DNA of 64,000 bases from Halogeometricum sp. S3BR5-2 (GCF_031624635.1 NZ_JAMQOQ010000003.1:553909-617908); one strand, 5' to 3'. Positions 24,487-33,424 are shown, numbered from the stretch's first letter. Notes: generated from the letters alone by a model not told the origin. Numbers and translations: made by a program.

Positions 24487-25815
24487 ATGACTGAGCGGGT
24501 CCGTCGGAGTTCTGAGAATCCGTGGTACTGGTTGTACGATGATACACCGACTCTTCTCCTGGGAGGAACGGACAAAGACAACCTCTTTCAGTGGACCGGC
24601 GACCGACTACACGACCATCTCGACCAGCTCGTGGAAGCGGGTGGGAACTTCGTTCGTAACACTCTCTCCGACCGGAAGGAGGAGGACGTTTCGCCGTTCG
24701 GACGGGACGACGGGACGTACGACCTCCAGAAGTGGAACGATACGTACTGGAACCGACTCTCCGAGTTTCTCGACACGGCAGCCAAGCGTGACATCGTCGT
24801 CAAGTTGACGCTCTGGGACCAGCACGACTTCGTCGGCGACAGGTGGGACAACCACGCTTGGAACCCGGTCAACAACACGCTTCCCGAAGACGCGCTTCCC
24901 GCGACCGGCGGTGACCACTGGCAGGACCGGATCGCCTTCTTCCGCACGATCGAGGAGGACAACGACACCGTTCTCGCCCACCAAGAGCGATTCGTCGACG
25001 AGGTTCTCAGTCACTCGCTCGACTACGAGAATGTCATCTACAACGTCACCAACGAGGGGTGGGCCGGGATCAAGTGGGAGCTGCACTGGGCTGACCATGT
25101 GCTCGACCGGGCCGAGGAGCGCGGTGTGAGCGTCGAGATCGCCAACATGAATATGACGCCGGAGGACTCAGTCAGGAAAGTAATCGACCATCCCGAGACG
25201 TTCTCGTACGTCGAACTCTCCCAACACAACCAGCACTTCGCGGGGGCGAGCGGCCAGGATCACTGGGATACCCTCCAGACCTGGCGTGGGGACGTGCGGG
25301 ACGCTATCGGTCCCCGTCCGTTCAACAACGTGAAGATCTACGGCGGCTTCAACGGCGGAAACGACGCCGCCGGCGACGCCGAGCAGGCGGTCCAGTGGTT
25401 CTGGCGGAACGTTATCGGCGGCTGCGCTGCCTGCCGATTCCACAGACAGGTCGCCGAGGGCGACGAAGGGTGGGGAATCGGCGCGAGCGAGCGAGCGCTC
25501 ACACACGTCCGATCGGTTCGGATGATCGAGGAGACGGTCGACCTGTGCAGTCTGACACCGCGACAGGACCTGTTAGTCGACGCTGCCGCCAACGAAGCAT
25601 ACTGCGCCGCTGCGCCGGGTGAGTCGTACATCGTGTACTTCCCGACGGGGGGCGATGTCACGCTCCGTCTCGAAGACGAGTCGTACCGACTTCGATATCT
25701 CAACGCCGAAACGGCAACGTGGGCGAACGACGAGATTACCGATACCGGGACAGAGATACTGTTGGACCCTCCGGAACAGCGAAATTCGGTTGCCGTCCTC
25801 ACTGCGGAATCGTAA
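24487..25815 (+). CDS. Glycoside-hydrolase-like (DUF4038/apiosidase-type) protein
   Basis: The protein has 442 residues from ATG 24487; ATG 24460 is possible. It reads as a TIM-barrel glycosidase: FQWTGDRLHDHLDQLVEAGG, VVKLTLWDQHDFVGDRWDNH, VIYNVTNEGWAGIKWELHW, and a candidate catalytic Glu in TNEG. Short C-terminal beta strands (ESYIVYFPTGGDVTLRLED) resemble the collagen-binding-like module often fused to DUF4038 enzymes. There is no signal peptide, so it should act in the cytoplasm. No sugar transporter lies alongside. Family placement is by overall pattern. Confidence 0.65.
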   Translation: MTERVRRSSENPWYWLYDDTPTLLLGGTDKDNLFQWTGDRLHDHLDQLVEAGGNFVRNTLSDRKEEDVSPFGRDDGTYDLQKWNDTYWNRLSEFLDTAAKRDIVVKLTLWDQHDFVGDRWDNHAWNPVNNTLPEDALPATGGDHWQDRIAFFRTIEEDNDTVLAHQERFVDEVLSHSLDYENVIYNVTNEGWAGIKWELHWADHVLDRAEERGVSVEIANMNMTPEDSVRKVIDHPETFSYVELSQHNQHFAGASGQDHWDTLQTWRGDVRDAIGPRPFNNVKIYGGFNGGNDAAGDAEQAVQWFWRNVIGGCAACRFHRQVAEGDEGWGIGASERALTHVRSVRMIEETVDLCSLTPRQDLLVDAAANEAYCAAAPGESYIVYFPTGGDVTLRLEDESYRLRYLNAETATWANDEITDTGTEILLDPPEQRNSVAVLTAES

Positions 25816-25883
25816 TCACTGACGAGCGTGTTGCTTTCGTAAACAGCTGATTTCACTTCGGTCTGTGATGAACTATGAGTGTC

Positions 25884-25968
25884 TCACCTCTATTCAGCAC
25901 ACTCGTCGAGGCCTCACCAAAACCTGTCAGAAGCGTCGTGACCGATTCAGAGGGTGCATTCAGCAAGA
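25884..25968. repeat. Dispersed inverted repeat, copy 3
   Basis: CCTCTATTCAGCAC at 25888-25901, then TCACCAAAACCTGTCAGAAG and GAGGGTGCATTCAGCA at the right. A half copy lies at 26236-26262 (CTCTATTCAGCAG). Confidence 0.65.
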
Positions 25969-25991
25969 CTTCGATGTTCGTTTATATATCT

Positions 25992-26165
25992 CTATTCTCG
26001 GTTGCTCAGTCCAGCTCCAATTGCAGCACCAAGTGCCACTCCGATAGCGAGCCACAATCCAAGATTATCTGTCGCAGAACCGATAGCGACACCGAGTGCA
26101 AGTCCAATCGCCATTCCTGCCCCCACGTCTTTCCCGCTTGATGTTGTCTCGCTTTCCTCACTCAT
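25992..26165 (-). CDS. Glycine-zipper small membrane protein
   Basis: The 57-residue protein starts MSEESETTSSGKDVGAGMAI. Two glycine/alanine-rich helices (GMAIGLALGVAIGSAT and LWLAIGVALGAAIGAGL) form glycine zippers. It is similar in design to the protein at 61075-61299. The start is chosen at the acidic MSEES because the longer frame upstream is Cys/Arg-rich and unlike its neighbours. Such proteins often resemble bacteriocins or membrane-inserting toxins, but no function is known here. Confidence 0.55.
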   Translation of the reverse strand: MSEESETTSSGKDVGAGMAIGLALGVAIGSATDNLGLWLAIGVALGAAIGAGLSNRE

Positions 26166-26296
26166 GTACTCTCGTGGACTTTTGGAGGTAGTAAGTCCAC
26201 CGTACACGTAACACCGAGACTGGCACCGTCGAGTGACCGACTTGCACACTCTATTCAGCAGAGATGCGAGAAGCTATCTGAAATCTGCAGGAAGTA

Positions 26297-26820
26297 TCAA
26301 TATCCCTCTCGTTGCTGTTGCAGTGTCGCTCTTGCGCGTGCGACGTAGGAGTTCGCTGACCAACTTCGGGCCTCACTCATCCTCTCAAGGAATCGGTGCG
26401 CAGAACCAGGTAAGAGCACGTCGTTCCGCACGAGGGCAGTGAGTAGGATCGGCGTCGTCACGAGGCGAGTTTCGACCAGTGATGCGTGGATAAGTGCTAG
26501 CCGGTTGAATTCGTCGCAGAGGAGTTGAACCGCGTTCACTCCGTTCGCCAGCGTGACTGCCGCGTTCTCGGCATCGTCAAGTGGAAACGTTTCGTCCAGT
26601 TCGACGGGACGGACTTCGAACCATTCTTACGGTCGAGCACGGCCCGTGCCGCCGCTCCAGAGGCGTCATCGTAAGAGGCCGTTCCAGCTAACTCTTCGAG
26701 GACTTGCTCGGGGAGTAGTAATTCGTGCGACTCCAGGAGGGTATCCAGTGGGTTCGTTGTGGCATCGACAACCGTTCCCAAACTAACGAGAGCGGAAGTA
26801 TCAGCGACGATGCGAACCAT
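26297..26820 (-). pseudogene. PIN-domain (VapC-like) toxin, frameshifted
   Basis: Compared with the intact paralogue at 55842-56366, the first part (VRIVADTSALVSLGT to AVLDRKNG) is in one frame and the rest (NAVQLLCDEFNRLALIHASL) in another. A single G is missing where the intact gene reads AACGGGTTC and this one AATGGTTC (about 26625). The first catalytic Asp (ADTSALVSLG) and later acidic residues are present but split between frames. The adjacent antitoxin is intact. Confidence 0.8.
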
Positions 26821-27141
26821 CTATGTGTCAGCCAACTCCTCCGCCACATCGTCAACGAATGTCTCGCTTAGTTGCCGCTTCAGGAGACGGAAATTTGCGG
26901 CCTCCTCGTGGCCGACGAGAGACTTTAATTCCTCGAAGGTGATGTCGTCGTCATAGTACGCTTCTGCGACCTCTTGCTTTACTTCATCAGAGTGCGATGC
27001 GTCCCGAAGGTACTCTCGGAGGGCGGTGATGAGAATGTCTGTCTTGTCTGTCTCGAACACCGCTGCGAGAGTGTCAGCCCGTTCCACTAGCCCTTTCGGC
27101 GCTCGGAACTGAACGCGCTTCTTCTCCGATTCGGAACCCAT
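26821..27141 (-). CDS. RHH-type antitoxin partner of PIN toxin, copy 1
   Basis: The 106-residue protein starts MGSESEKKRVQFRAPKGLVE, a ribbon-helix-helix N-terminus (VQFRAPKGLVERAD, then TDILITALREYLRDA), with an acidic C-terminus that would wrap the toxin. It abuts the PIN gene with no gap. It is about 90% identical to the protein at 55521-55841. Because its own toxin is frameshifted, it may now act only as a repressor or as an antidote to the second, intact toxin. Confidence 0.8.
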   Translation of the reverse strand: MGSESEKKRVQFRAPKGLVERADTLAAVFETDKTDILITALREYLRDASHSDEVKQEVAEAYYDDDITFEELKSLVGHEEAANFRLLKRQLSETFVDDVAEELADT

Positions 27142-27220
27142 GTGTGTACATTGTGAGTGCGACAGCAAAATGCTTGCCTCGCGCGGTCGTCGAACGATAC
27201 TCATCCTATCAAACTGGTCT

Positions 27221-27306
27221 GACCGACTTGCGCCCTCTGTGCAGTACGGCCGCAGCAACCTCACCGAACGCTGTCAAGAGCGACGTGCTGCGTACAGCGG
27301 TTGAAT
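27221..27306. repeat. Dispersed inverted repeat, copy 5
   Basis: CGCCCTCTGTGCAGTACGGC at the left, the internal AACCTCACCGAACGCTGTCA and a diverged right arm CGACGTGCTGCGTACAG. Confidence 0.65.
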
Positions 27307-27381
27307 CTCTTATGGAGGCCTCGTTAATTCCGCCTCATTGGCTCTGATCGGACCGCTAAGTGGATATGCGAGAGGATTAGG

Positions 27382-27582
27382 TCAGATGTCGAATCCGTTT
27401 CGCCTGAGTGCCTCTGCCAGCTCTCCATCAGGGTCAGCCACAAACTTAACCAACGATGACTCAGGCCTTGTTGTCGTATATAGTTCAGAGTCGATATTGT
27501 CGGGGATCTCGTTCGCATGCGCCTTGTCTACAACTGCAACTGATATTTTTGGCCTCGTGTTCGCGTCTTTTGACTCACTCAT
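27382..27582 (-). CDS. Small hypothetical protein
   Basis: The 66-residue acidic protein (MSESKDANTRPKISVAVVDK, ending ELAEALRRNGFDI) has the amino-acid balance of a haloarchaeal gene, unlike the shadow frames around it. No motif or family is recognised. It lies between two copies of the dispersed repeat with no clear operon partner. Confidence 0.5.
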   Translation of the reverse strand: MSESKDANTRPKISVAVVDKAHANEIPDNIDSELYTTTRPESSLVKFVADPDGELAEALRRNGFDI

Positions 27583-27669
27583 TAACTGATGGTACAGGGA
27601 AGGGATGTTTGGCTTTTGCTATCGAGTGCGAAATTCCGATTTGTCCATATTGAGTGCCGAATCGATGGC

Positions 27670-27735
27670 CGAGACGCGCGCTCTATCCAGCACGGCCTCA
27701 GCAAACTATCCGCGGCTGAGGATTTCAACAGAGCC
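27670..27735. repeat. Dispersed repeat, variant B
   Basis: CGCTCTATCCAGCACGGCCT is followed by TCAGCAAACTATCCGCGGCT and GAGGATTTCAACAG. The reverse orientation of the same variant lies at 50094-50158 and a trimmed form at 52519-52584. No gene is supported from 27583 to 28000. Confidence 0.6.
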
Positions 27736-28000
27736 AGAAATATCGCAGACCGCTACCTTAGTGGAGAGAGCCATTCAAGAGAACACACGGATGGCGATGA
27801 CTCGGCCGAGGATGGGGGGCGTTTGACCGCCTCACAAGACACCCAAGCCGATGCTAACACCCAGCAAGAGACGCTTGGAACGTATGCGTCTTGAAACCAT
27901 AGGGCCACGACCAGCCTGAAATCCCGTGGTGGGATTCTCGCGTCTTCAGGCGCGGGAGGAGGTCAATAGGTCGGGGACAGAAGGCGAATTACGACAATCA

Positions 28001-28200
28001 CCGCTCAAGGAGCTGACGACGGATGAACGCCCAGAGAAGCTGCGAGAGGAGACCGACTTTCCGGAGCACGACGGCGTACCGCGACTCGGCCAACTGCTGC
28101 AGACGGGGCGTCAGATCATGCTCGCCCAGTTCGGATGGCGGAACGACGTGCAGGCCGCATCCTGAATTGTCTCGGTCACACGTTCACGAGGGGAGCGAGT
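28001..28200 (-). pseudogene. Remnant of the 109-residue family, second decayed copy
   Basis: The nucleotide sequence follows 47530-47745 closely (GAACGCCCAGAGAAG, ACTCGGCCAACTGCTGCAGA, GGAACGACGTGCAGG) but the frame is broken and the C-terminal part is lost. Together with the HD gene that follows it forms a ~950-bp block repeated at 38420-39390. Confidence 0.6.
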
Positions 28201-28321
28201 AGGATGAAATGCCTACTATCGTTCTACAACGAGCATCCAGCCGTCAACGGCGCACGTAAAACCGAGAACGACTCGGAGGAGGACTCGGTACGTTGAATGG
28301 GTCGCTTTTCGTCTCCCTGAG

Positions 28322-28934
28322 ATGATGACTGACGACCTCAACTCCTTGCTCGAGTGGTTCGACCTGAAGGACGAACTTCGGCACGGGATGGGTGCTCCGG
28401 AACATCGACGCACCGGAATCAGTCGCAGCCCACACGTGGGGGACTGCGGTGCTGTGTCTGCTCTATGCCGAACAAGAGAATGTCGACCGCCAGAAGGCGG
28501 TGGCGATGGCACTCATCCACGACCTCGGTGAAGCTCGGACGGGCGATATCCCAACTCGCGCGGAGGACGGACGCCAGACCGTCCCCGCCGCCGAGAAGGA
28601 GGCGGCCGAACGGAGCGCGGTCACTGACCTCGTCGGACCATTCAACCACACCGAACTCCTGTCGCTCTGGGAAGAGTACGAGGCTCGTGACACCCCGACG
28701 GCGCAGTTCGTCAAGGACATGGATCTGATCAACAACTGTCTCCAAGCGCTCAAATACGAGCGGCAAAATCGGTACGATGAAACCGAGACGAACGACCATT
28801 TCGCCGAGTTCGAGAACTTAGACGAGTTCTTTGCGACCGCCGCGCCGCGCTTCCAGACCGCGCTCGGCGAGGACCTGTTCGAGCGAATTACATCGGAGTA
28901 CGAACGAGAACTCGGGCGATCCTGCCAACTCTAA
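28322..28934 (+). pseudogene. HD-domain hydrolase (YfbR-like), frameshifted copy
   Basis: This is nearly identical to the intact gene at 38766-39377 but one base longer. After FDLKDEL it reads CGGCACGGG where the intact gene reads CGGACGGG, which shifts the frame (about 28380). The remaining frame 28392-28934 (MLRNIDAPESVAAHTWGTAV) keeps the HD motif HDLGEARTGD but lacks the first ~22 residues. If translated from 28392 it might retain partial activity. Confidence 0.75.
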
Positions 28935-29067
28935 ATACGTTCTTCTCACCCGGAACTGTCCTCGGTCAGTGGACATTCCGCACGAACTGCCCCTGTGTTA
29001 TTTCGTCTTCTACAAACAGGTCCCGTCTACTCGAGTACTGCGGGTCCTTTTTGTAGCGAAGTCTGAT

Positions 29068-29283
29068 TTAGACTGCGTTTATTCGTATGAAATTTCCACA
29101 GTCAGAACACTTCAGTACCCTCATCTGTTGCTTGGGAGGTTCATCGCTGTCTTCCAAGATTCCGCCCCGAGTTAGTGCTGACTCAATGACAACTGTGACG
29201 CGATGTTCGTGTACACCGCTGCATTCAGTACAATCAATCAGTACCGTCTCTGAAACACCCGGTGCTGTTGTTTCCCCACTCAT
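29068..29283 (-). CDS. Small zinc-ribbon protein
   Basis: The 71-residue protein has two Cys pairs: CTECSG at ~18-23 and CSDCGN near the C-terminus (RVLKCSDCGNFIRI), the layout of a zinc ribbon. Between them lies an acidic stretch, ESALTRGGILEDSDEPP. Short CxxC proteins of this kind are numerous in haloarchaea and mostly of unknown role. It stands alone between the HD remnant and a repeat copy. Confidence 0.6.
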   Translation of the reverse strand: MSGETTAPGVSETVLIDCTECSGVHEHRVTVVIESALTRGGILEDSDEPPKQQMRVLKCSDCGNFIRINAV

Positions 29284-29445
29284 TCAACTCCTCTCTGCAC
29301 CAGATTCTGAACATAATTTAACTGTTCCATATTCTTATGTGTATTCACTACACCATATATTTTGAGCCGTAATATACTTGCACGCATGACAAACAATCAT
29401 GAATAGGGGGACGGAATCCTTCAAGATGAGATACTATGTCAGCGA

Positions 29446-29570
29446 CTAACCGAACACTGTCAAGAGTGGCGTGCTGAATATAGAGGATGTATGCAGCACG
29501 GAGAGTTCATTTGTTCCATCATATCGACGGTGAACCAACCGCTGAGTAGAGACGTGCGAATTGACCGATT
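29446..29570. repeat. Dispersed inverted repeat, copy 7
   Basis: Right-half copy: ACCGAACACTGTCAAGAG, GTGCTGAATATAGAGGATGT, ATGCAGCACG, then a tail (TTCATTTGTTCC to CTGAGTAGAGACGTGCG) also seen at 24295-24350 and near 58490 and 60430. Confidence 0.65.
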
Positions 29571-29620
29571 ACTCGTCTACCACTCTTTTTTTAAATAAGA
29601 TATGCTAACGGACTCATTAG

Positions 29621-30025
29621 ATGATAAATGAGAACGGTCATTCCCCAAAAATAGCTCGCTGGAATCTATCGAGTGTCCAAGACGGACACGGCGACTCGGA
29701 GTTACCTGATTGTTTTATCTCGATTCTGCTGTCCACGGGCTTACGTTTTGATGAGGCAAACACCGAGTCAACTGCCGGTTTGTGGACTGCCGAGGACCGA
29801 ACGGCTTCACCATTCGGCTCGACACCCATCCGAGGGCACTCAGACCTTTGCCACTCGGTGAAAGTGAACGAGGACGGGCGCTGTATCCCCGACGTAAACG
29901 GCGAGGTTTTAGCGCCCTGCACCGCCGATAATGATTGTGGAGCATTTCCTCCGAACTTACCGAAGCTACTCAACACATCGGGGGGCAGAAAGAACAGTTC
30001 TCTCGATGACGTGGCTCACGACTGA
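29621..30025 (+). CDS. Hypothetical protein, weak call
   Basis: The 134-residue frame (MINENGHSPKIARWNL, then VNEDGRCIPDVNGEVLAPCT) has plausible acidic content and three Cys residues in its C-terminal half, but no family is recognised. The opposite strand also carries a frame (29638-29976) that looks less natural. It may be a true small gene or a decayed one. Confidence 0.3.
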   Translation: MINENGHSPKIARWNLSSVQDGHGDSELPDCFISILLSTGLRFDEANTESTAGLWTAEDRTASPFGSTPIRGHSDLCHSVKVNEDGRCIPDVNGEVLAPCTADNDCGAFPPNLPKLLNTSGGRKNSSLDDVAHD

Positions 30026-30159
30026 CGACTACCGGGGTCAAATCCACTGAATCCTTCACTCGTATCTCGCCGTATCGAGAGCCTTTCGTCACTTAGTCGT
30101 CGTTAGCGGTGTACGCGCCGCCACGGCGAGGAGACGATTTCATCGAGTTTGTCGAGTAA

Positions 30160-30232
30160 CGAGGGGAAGAGACACGAGTTTCGACCGTCGGCTGCGTCAA
30201 TGCCAATCACAACGGGTGTGATTGACGGTGGG
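30160..30232 (+). repeat. Stand-alone tail of the coiled-coil unit
   Basis: This repeats the end of the 143-970 unit: GAGACACGAGTTTCGACCGT, CGGCTGCGTCAA and the palindrome AATCACA-N5-TGTGATT (30205-30223). No coiled-coil gene precedes it here, so it marks a deletion or a separate copy. Confidence 0.65.
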
Positions 30233-30297
30233 TCATGGCATTTTGCAGACTCAAAACAGGTGTCGATACCGACGGGAGTGCGAAGAGTTCTGTTAGC

Positions 30298-30483
30298 TCA
30301 CTCGTCTTCGAGTGCAGCGTAGATCTCCGTATGGCGGCGTCCGTCAAGTTTCCCCATCTCGAGGGCGATCTGGTGGCGTTCGGCGTCACTCTCGGCCGCC
30401 TGATATCGCTCGTATAGTCGGCGAACTTCTTCATCGACCGTCGCCGAGGAATCGGTGCTGGACGCCATCTCTGTGTCGAACAT
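30298..30483 (-). CDS. Small helical protein, probable Doc antitoxin
   Basis: The 61-residue protein is almost wholly charged helix (ATVDEEVRRLYERYQAAESD, QIALEMGKLDGRRHTEIYAA). It follows the Doc-type gene by 18 bases on the same strand, so the two likely form a toxin-antitoxin pair in toxin-first order. It lacks the usual Phd/AbrB DNA-binding start. The antitoxin role rests on position only. Confidence 0.6.
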   Translation of the reverse strand: MFDTEMASSTDSSATVDEEVRRLYERYQAAESDAERHQIALEMGKLDGRRHTEIYAALEDE

Positions 30484-30501
30484 ACTCTGTGTGTCCCTTT
30501 A

Positions 30502-30900
30502 TCAGTTGCGACGAGCGCACGCTCGGAAGTAGATGACTGCTGTGTCGATGTCGACGGCAGCTTCGTTGGTCGCAAAGCGGTGCAGTAAGGCGCGAATTTC
30601 GTCGCCGTAGTCGAACGTGTGTCCATTTAGCATATAAAAGACAACCACCGTTCGGAGCGCCGTTCGCTTGTTCCCGTCGACGAACGGATGGTCTGCAACA
30701 AGCAGCCGCATCAGATGGACCGCTTTTTCGTGCAGCGTCTGTGGCACCTCCCCAAAGTATCCTTCAGAGATGTACTGCACTGCAGATTCGATTGCGTCCT
30801 CCGATCGAACTCCGGGTTCTGTGGCGTCACCCTCGTCAACGATCTGCTCGTGGAGATCGAGAATGAGCTCGACCGAAGGATAGGCGACGTCGTCTGTCAC
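30502..30900 (-). CDS. doc: Fic/Doc-family toxin
   Basis: The 132-residue protein carries the Fic core motif HPFVDGNKRTAL at ~70-81, the Doc-type form of HxFxxGNKR. The short length and N-terminal SVELILDLHEQIVDEGDATE fit Doc, which phosphorylates EF-Tu in bacteria; the archaeal target is unknown. The start is GTG at 30900. The small helical gene downstream is the likely antitoxin. No catalytic residue appears lost. Confidence 0.88.
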   Translation of the reverse strand: MTDDVAYPSVELILDLHEQIVDEGDATEPGVRSEDAIESAVQYISEGYFGEVPQTLHEKAVHLMRLLVADHPFVDGNKRTALRTVVVFYMLNGHTFDYGDEIRALLHRFATNEAAVDIDTAVIYFRACARRN

Positions 30901-31054
30901 AGTTGCGATTCTCTCGTGCTAGCCAATAGTCGTTTCTTCCGTCTTGTAACACTCTCCTCTCTTGTCGGTGTCGCGAGCGGCGGTCCAGCCTTGATGGAAG
31001 ACCGCAAGTTGGAGGATCGAGTCGGCTGCTTCGTCGCTTGGCTCGTGGACGACA

Positions 31055-31158
31055 GTGACAAAACCGATACCCAAACCATTGCGTCCAAATCGGCGTTCCC
31101 CAATTGCACGCACTCAAGAGCGAAGACACAGAAAACACCAGTCAAACATCGAGAATGA
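31055..31158 (+). pseudogene. Fragment of the coiled-coil family
   Basis: TGCACGCACTCAAGAGCGAA and the following ACACAGAAAACACCA match codons of the coiled-coil gene around HALESE. The ~50 bases before it match the start of the 63.5-kb remnant (63505-63560) instead of the intact copies, so both fragments share an older junction. Confidence 0.5.
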
Positions 31159-31168
31159 AACCACTATT

Positions 31169-31558
31169 CTACTCGAAAGAACAATCCCCGACATACGTAT
31201 CCCGGAACTCCTGAATGAGTTGGCCGGTCTCGGCGTACCACTGGTTGAGCATGCGTTGAAGTTCGTTCGCGATTTCATCAGGATCGGAAACAGTATACAC
31301 GTGATGGTAGCCGCCCTTCGGACAGCTTTCTTGTCCTTGCACAGCGACGCCTGCCTCTTCGAGTCGTTTGACTGAGCGGTACGCAGTCGTCCGCTCTTTG
31401 CCGATGAATTTCGCAACGTGATCCACGGTAAGCGGTTCAGACGATTCCGCTAACAGTCGAAAGACGGCTCTGTCGATCTCGTTCAGTCCGAACATACACT
31501 CGAGAAGACCCTCGCACTCCCGCCCAGTCCGGAGTTGCTTTTGTACGGCGTCTGGCAT
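31169..31558 (-). CDS. Winged-helix regulator (TrmB/MarR-like)
   Basis: The 129-residue protein has a winged helix at ~25-90: LNEIDRAVFRLLAESSEPLT, VDHVAKFIGKERTTAYRSVK and a wing around QESCPKGGYHHVYTV. The C-terminus is a long helix (ELQRMLNQWYAETGQLIQEF) that may mediate dimerisation. It is divergent from the thioredoxin-reductase-like gene at 31776 with ~215 bases between, so it probably regulates that operon. A truncated relative lies at 46075-46260. Confidence 0.8.
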   Translation of the reverse strand: MPDAVQKQLRTGRECEGLLECMFGLNEIDRAVFRLLAESSEPLTVDHVAKFIGKERTTAYRSVKRLEEAGVAVQGQESCPKGGYHHVYTVSDPDEIANELQRMLNQWYAETGQLIQEFRDTYVGDCSFE

Positions 31559-31775
31559 CGTTACCGAAGGGTCGTACTATTACCACATAAAGATTGCACT
31601 CACTCTGCAAGTGTCTACAACTACGGAATCGATGTAGAGCAATTGAATAGAACGAACCAATTCACTGTATCGGCTTTCGTAGCCGTTTGGGACCAGAAAA
31701 GTCCGATATACCTCTCTGAGCAATTCGCGCTCAGCAGCAGCAATCTTATCACCTCCCATCCTAATTGCAGTAGCG

Positions 31776-32717
31776 ATGCAAACAGCGAATGGTGATTCGG
31801 AGTACGACGTTCTCATCGTCGGCGGCGGGCCTGCGGGGTTGAGTGCAGCCCTCCAGTTAGGGCGCTCGCTCCGCAGTGTCTTGGTCTGTGACAACGACGA
31901 ACCGCGTAACGGGCCAGCAGCAGAATCACACGGATACCTAACGAGAGACGGTATCTCACCGACGGAGCTCCGTCGACTCGGGCGTGAGGACGTCCTCACG
32001 TACGGCGGTGAGTTCCGAGATGAGAAAGTGACGGACGTCAGGAAAGACGACGACGGATTCACCAGTACGCTGGAGTCCGGCGAGACCGTCACGAGCCGGA
32101 AGGTCGTCCTCGCGACTGGCATCAGGGACACTCTTCCAGATACCGACGGCTTCGAGGAGTTCTGGGGGAGCGGTGTGCATCACTGCCCCTACTGTCACGG
32201 CTACGAAGTTCGTGATGAACCCCTCGGTGTCGTGGTCACGAACGAGCACATGCTCGACTACGCGACGCTCATCTACAACCTGAGCGACGACCTCGTCGCA
32301 TTCACCGATGGGCAGGACGTCTTCGATGACGAATCGCGGTCGCTGTTTGTCGAGCGAGGCGTCGACATCGAAGCCGAACCGATTACTGCACTCAATGGCT
32401 CCGATGGCGACCTCGAGAGCATCTCCCTCGCGGACGGTCGCGAGGTCGTCTGCCACGCACTGTTTTACCCGCCGCCGATGGAGCAACACAGCGACCTCCC
32501 GGAGCGACTCGGTCTCGACGTGAGCGACGTCGGACTCGTCGAGACGACACGGTCCCAGCATGGGATGGGGTTCACGTCGGTCGAGGGACTGTTCGTCGCT
32601 GGTGACGCCTCGAGCGGGGGTCCGCCGTCCATCCCATCCGCCGTCGCCGATGGCCACGCGATCGGTGCGACCGTCAACATGGAACTCTCCAAGGAAGACT
32701 TCGAAGGAGAGCAGTAA
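31776..32717 (+). CDS. Thioredoxin-reductase-like FAD/NAD(P) oxidoreductase
   Basis: The 313-residue protein has the FAD-binding GGGPAGLSAAL near residue 16, the redox-active CPYC within HHCPYCHGYE (~145-150), and the C-terminal FAD motif GLFVAGDASSGGPPSI. The second nucleotide-binding site is poor (EPLGVVVTNEHM lacks a clear GxGxxG), so NADPH use is uncertain; the protein may accept electrons otherwise. It overlaps the methyltransferase gene by one base (TAATG). Such flavoprotein-methyltransferase pairs suggest small-molecule or thiol redox chemistry. Confidence 0.85.
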   Translation: MQTANGDSEYDVLIVGGGPAGLSAALQLGRSLRSVLVCDNDEPRNGPAAESHGYLTRDGISPTELRRLGREDVLTYGGEFRDEKVTDVRKDDDGFTSTLESGETVTSRKVVLATGIRDTLPDTDGFEEFWGSGVHHCPYCHGYEVRDEPLGVVVTNEHMLDYATLIYNLSDDLVAFTDGQDVFDDESRSLFVERGVDIEAEPITALNGSDGDLESISLADGREVVCHALFYPPPMEQHSDLPERLGLDVSDVGLVETTRSQHGMGFTSVEGLFVAGDASSGGPPSIPSAVADGHAIGATVNMELSKEDFEGEQ

Positions 32718-33424
32718 TGGACGAATCGCTCGGGGAGCTCGCCGATCGCTTCTCGCAGATCGCCGATCGGTACAATGAGAAACACGGCAGCGGCGAGAAC
32801 CCGATTTACAATGCGTACGCTTCACTCGTCGTCGAACACGCCGACCCGCGCCCCGACGACGTCGTCCTCGACCTCGGGACGGGGACGGGCCTAATTGCGC
32901 TCGCGTTAGCCGAGGACGCCGGCCGCGTCGTCGGTCGCGATATCAGCGACGGGATGATCGAGCAGGCGCGGTCGAAAGCCGCCGAGGCGGGAATCGAGAA
33001 CGTGGAGTTCGGCTACGGCGAGTTTCGCGACCCACGCTACGACGGGGACGTCGACACCGGGTCCTCGGAGACGCCCCGAACCGACACTCGTGATGCTCGC
33101 GTCGACATCGTCGTCTCGAACTTCGCGCTGCACCACCTCCCCGACGAGGAGAAACGCGAGGCTATCGAGGCCATCGCCGATTTGAACCCAAAGCGATTCG
33201 TCCTCGGTGACGCGATGTTCTTCGGGTCGTCCGAGCCTGACGAACCGCTCTTCGGTCACGGGGTCGACGGAGCAACCGTGGGGATGCTCGTGGACGTACT
33301 GACTGATGTCGGGTTCGCGGTCACGGCGGTCGAGCGCGTGCACGACCAAGTGGGCGTCTTGGTCGCCGAACGAAGGGACGCAGAGCGGGCTTACGATTCA
33401 CCAGAGGATCGACAACACCGCTGA
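32717..33424 (+). CDS. Class I SAM-dependent methyltransferase
   Basis: The 235-residue protein has SAM motif I, VVLDLGTGTGLIALALAEDA, at ~48-67, motif II around VVGRDISDGMIEQA, and IVVSNFALHHLPDEEKREAI at ~130. The fold is that of ubiE/arsM-like small-molecule methylases. A Cys-poor sequence argues against an ArsM-type enzyme. It is coupled to the flavoprotein by a one-base overlap. The substrate is unknown. Confidence 0.85.
   Translation: MDESLGELADRFSQIADRYNEKHGSGENPIYNAYASLVVEHADPRPDDVVLDLGTGTGLIALALAEDAGRVVGRDISDGMIEQARSKAAEAGIENVEFGYGEFRDPRYDGDVDTGSSETPRTDTRDARVDIVVSNFALHHLPDEEKREAIEAIADLNPKRFVLGDAMFFGSSEPDEPLFGHGVDGATVGMLVDVLTDVGFAVTAVERVHDQVGVLVAERRDAERAYDSPEDRQHR

Noticed and set aside
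29638..29976. Minus-strand frame opposite the 29.6-kb hypothetical gene
   Set aside because: Composition rich in Ser/Lys/Pro and low in acidic residues; the plus frame is somewhat more likely.
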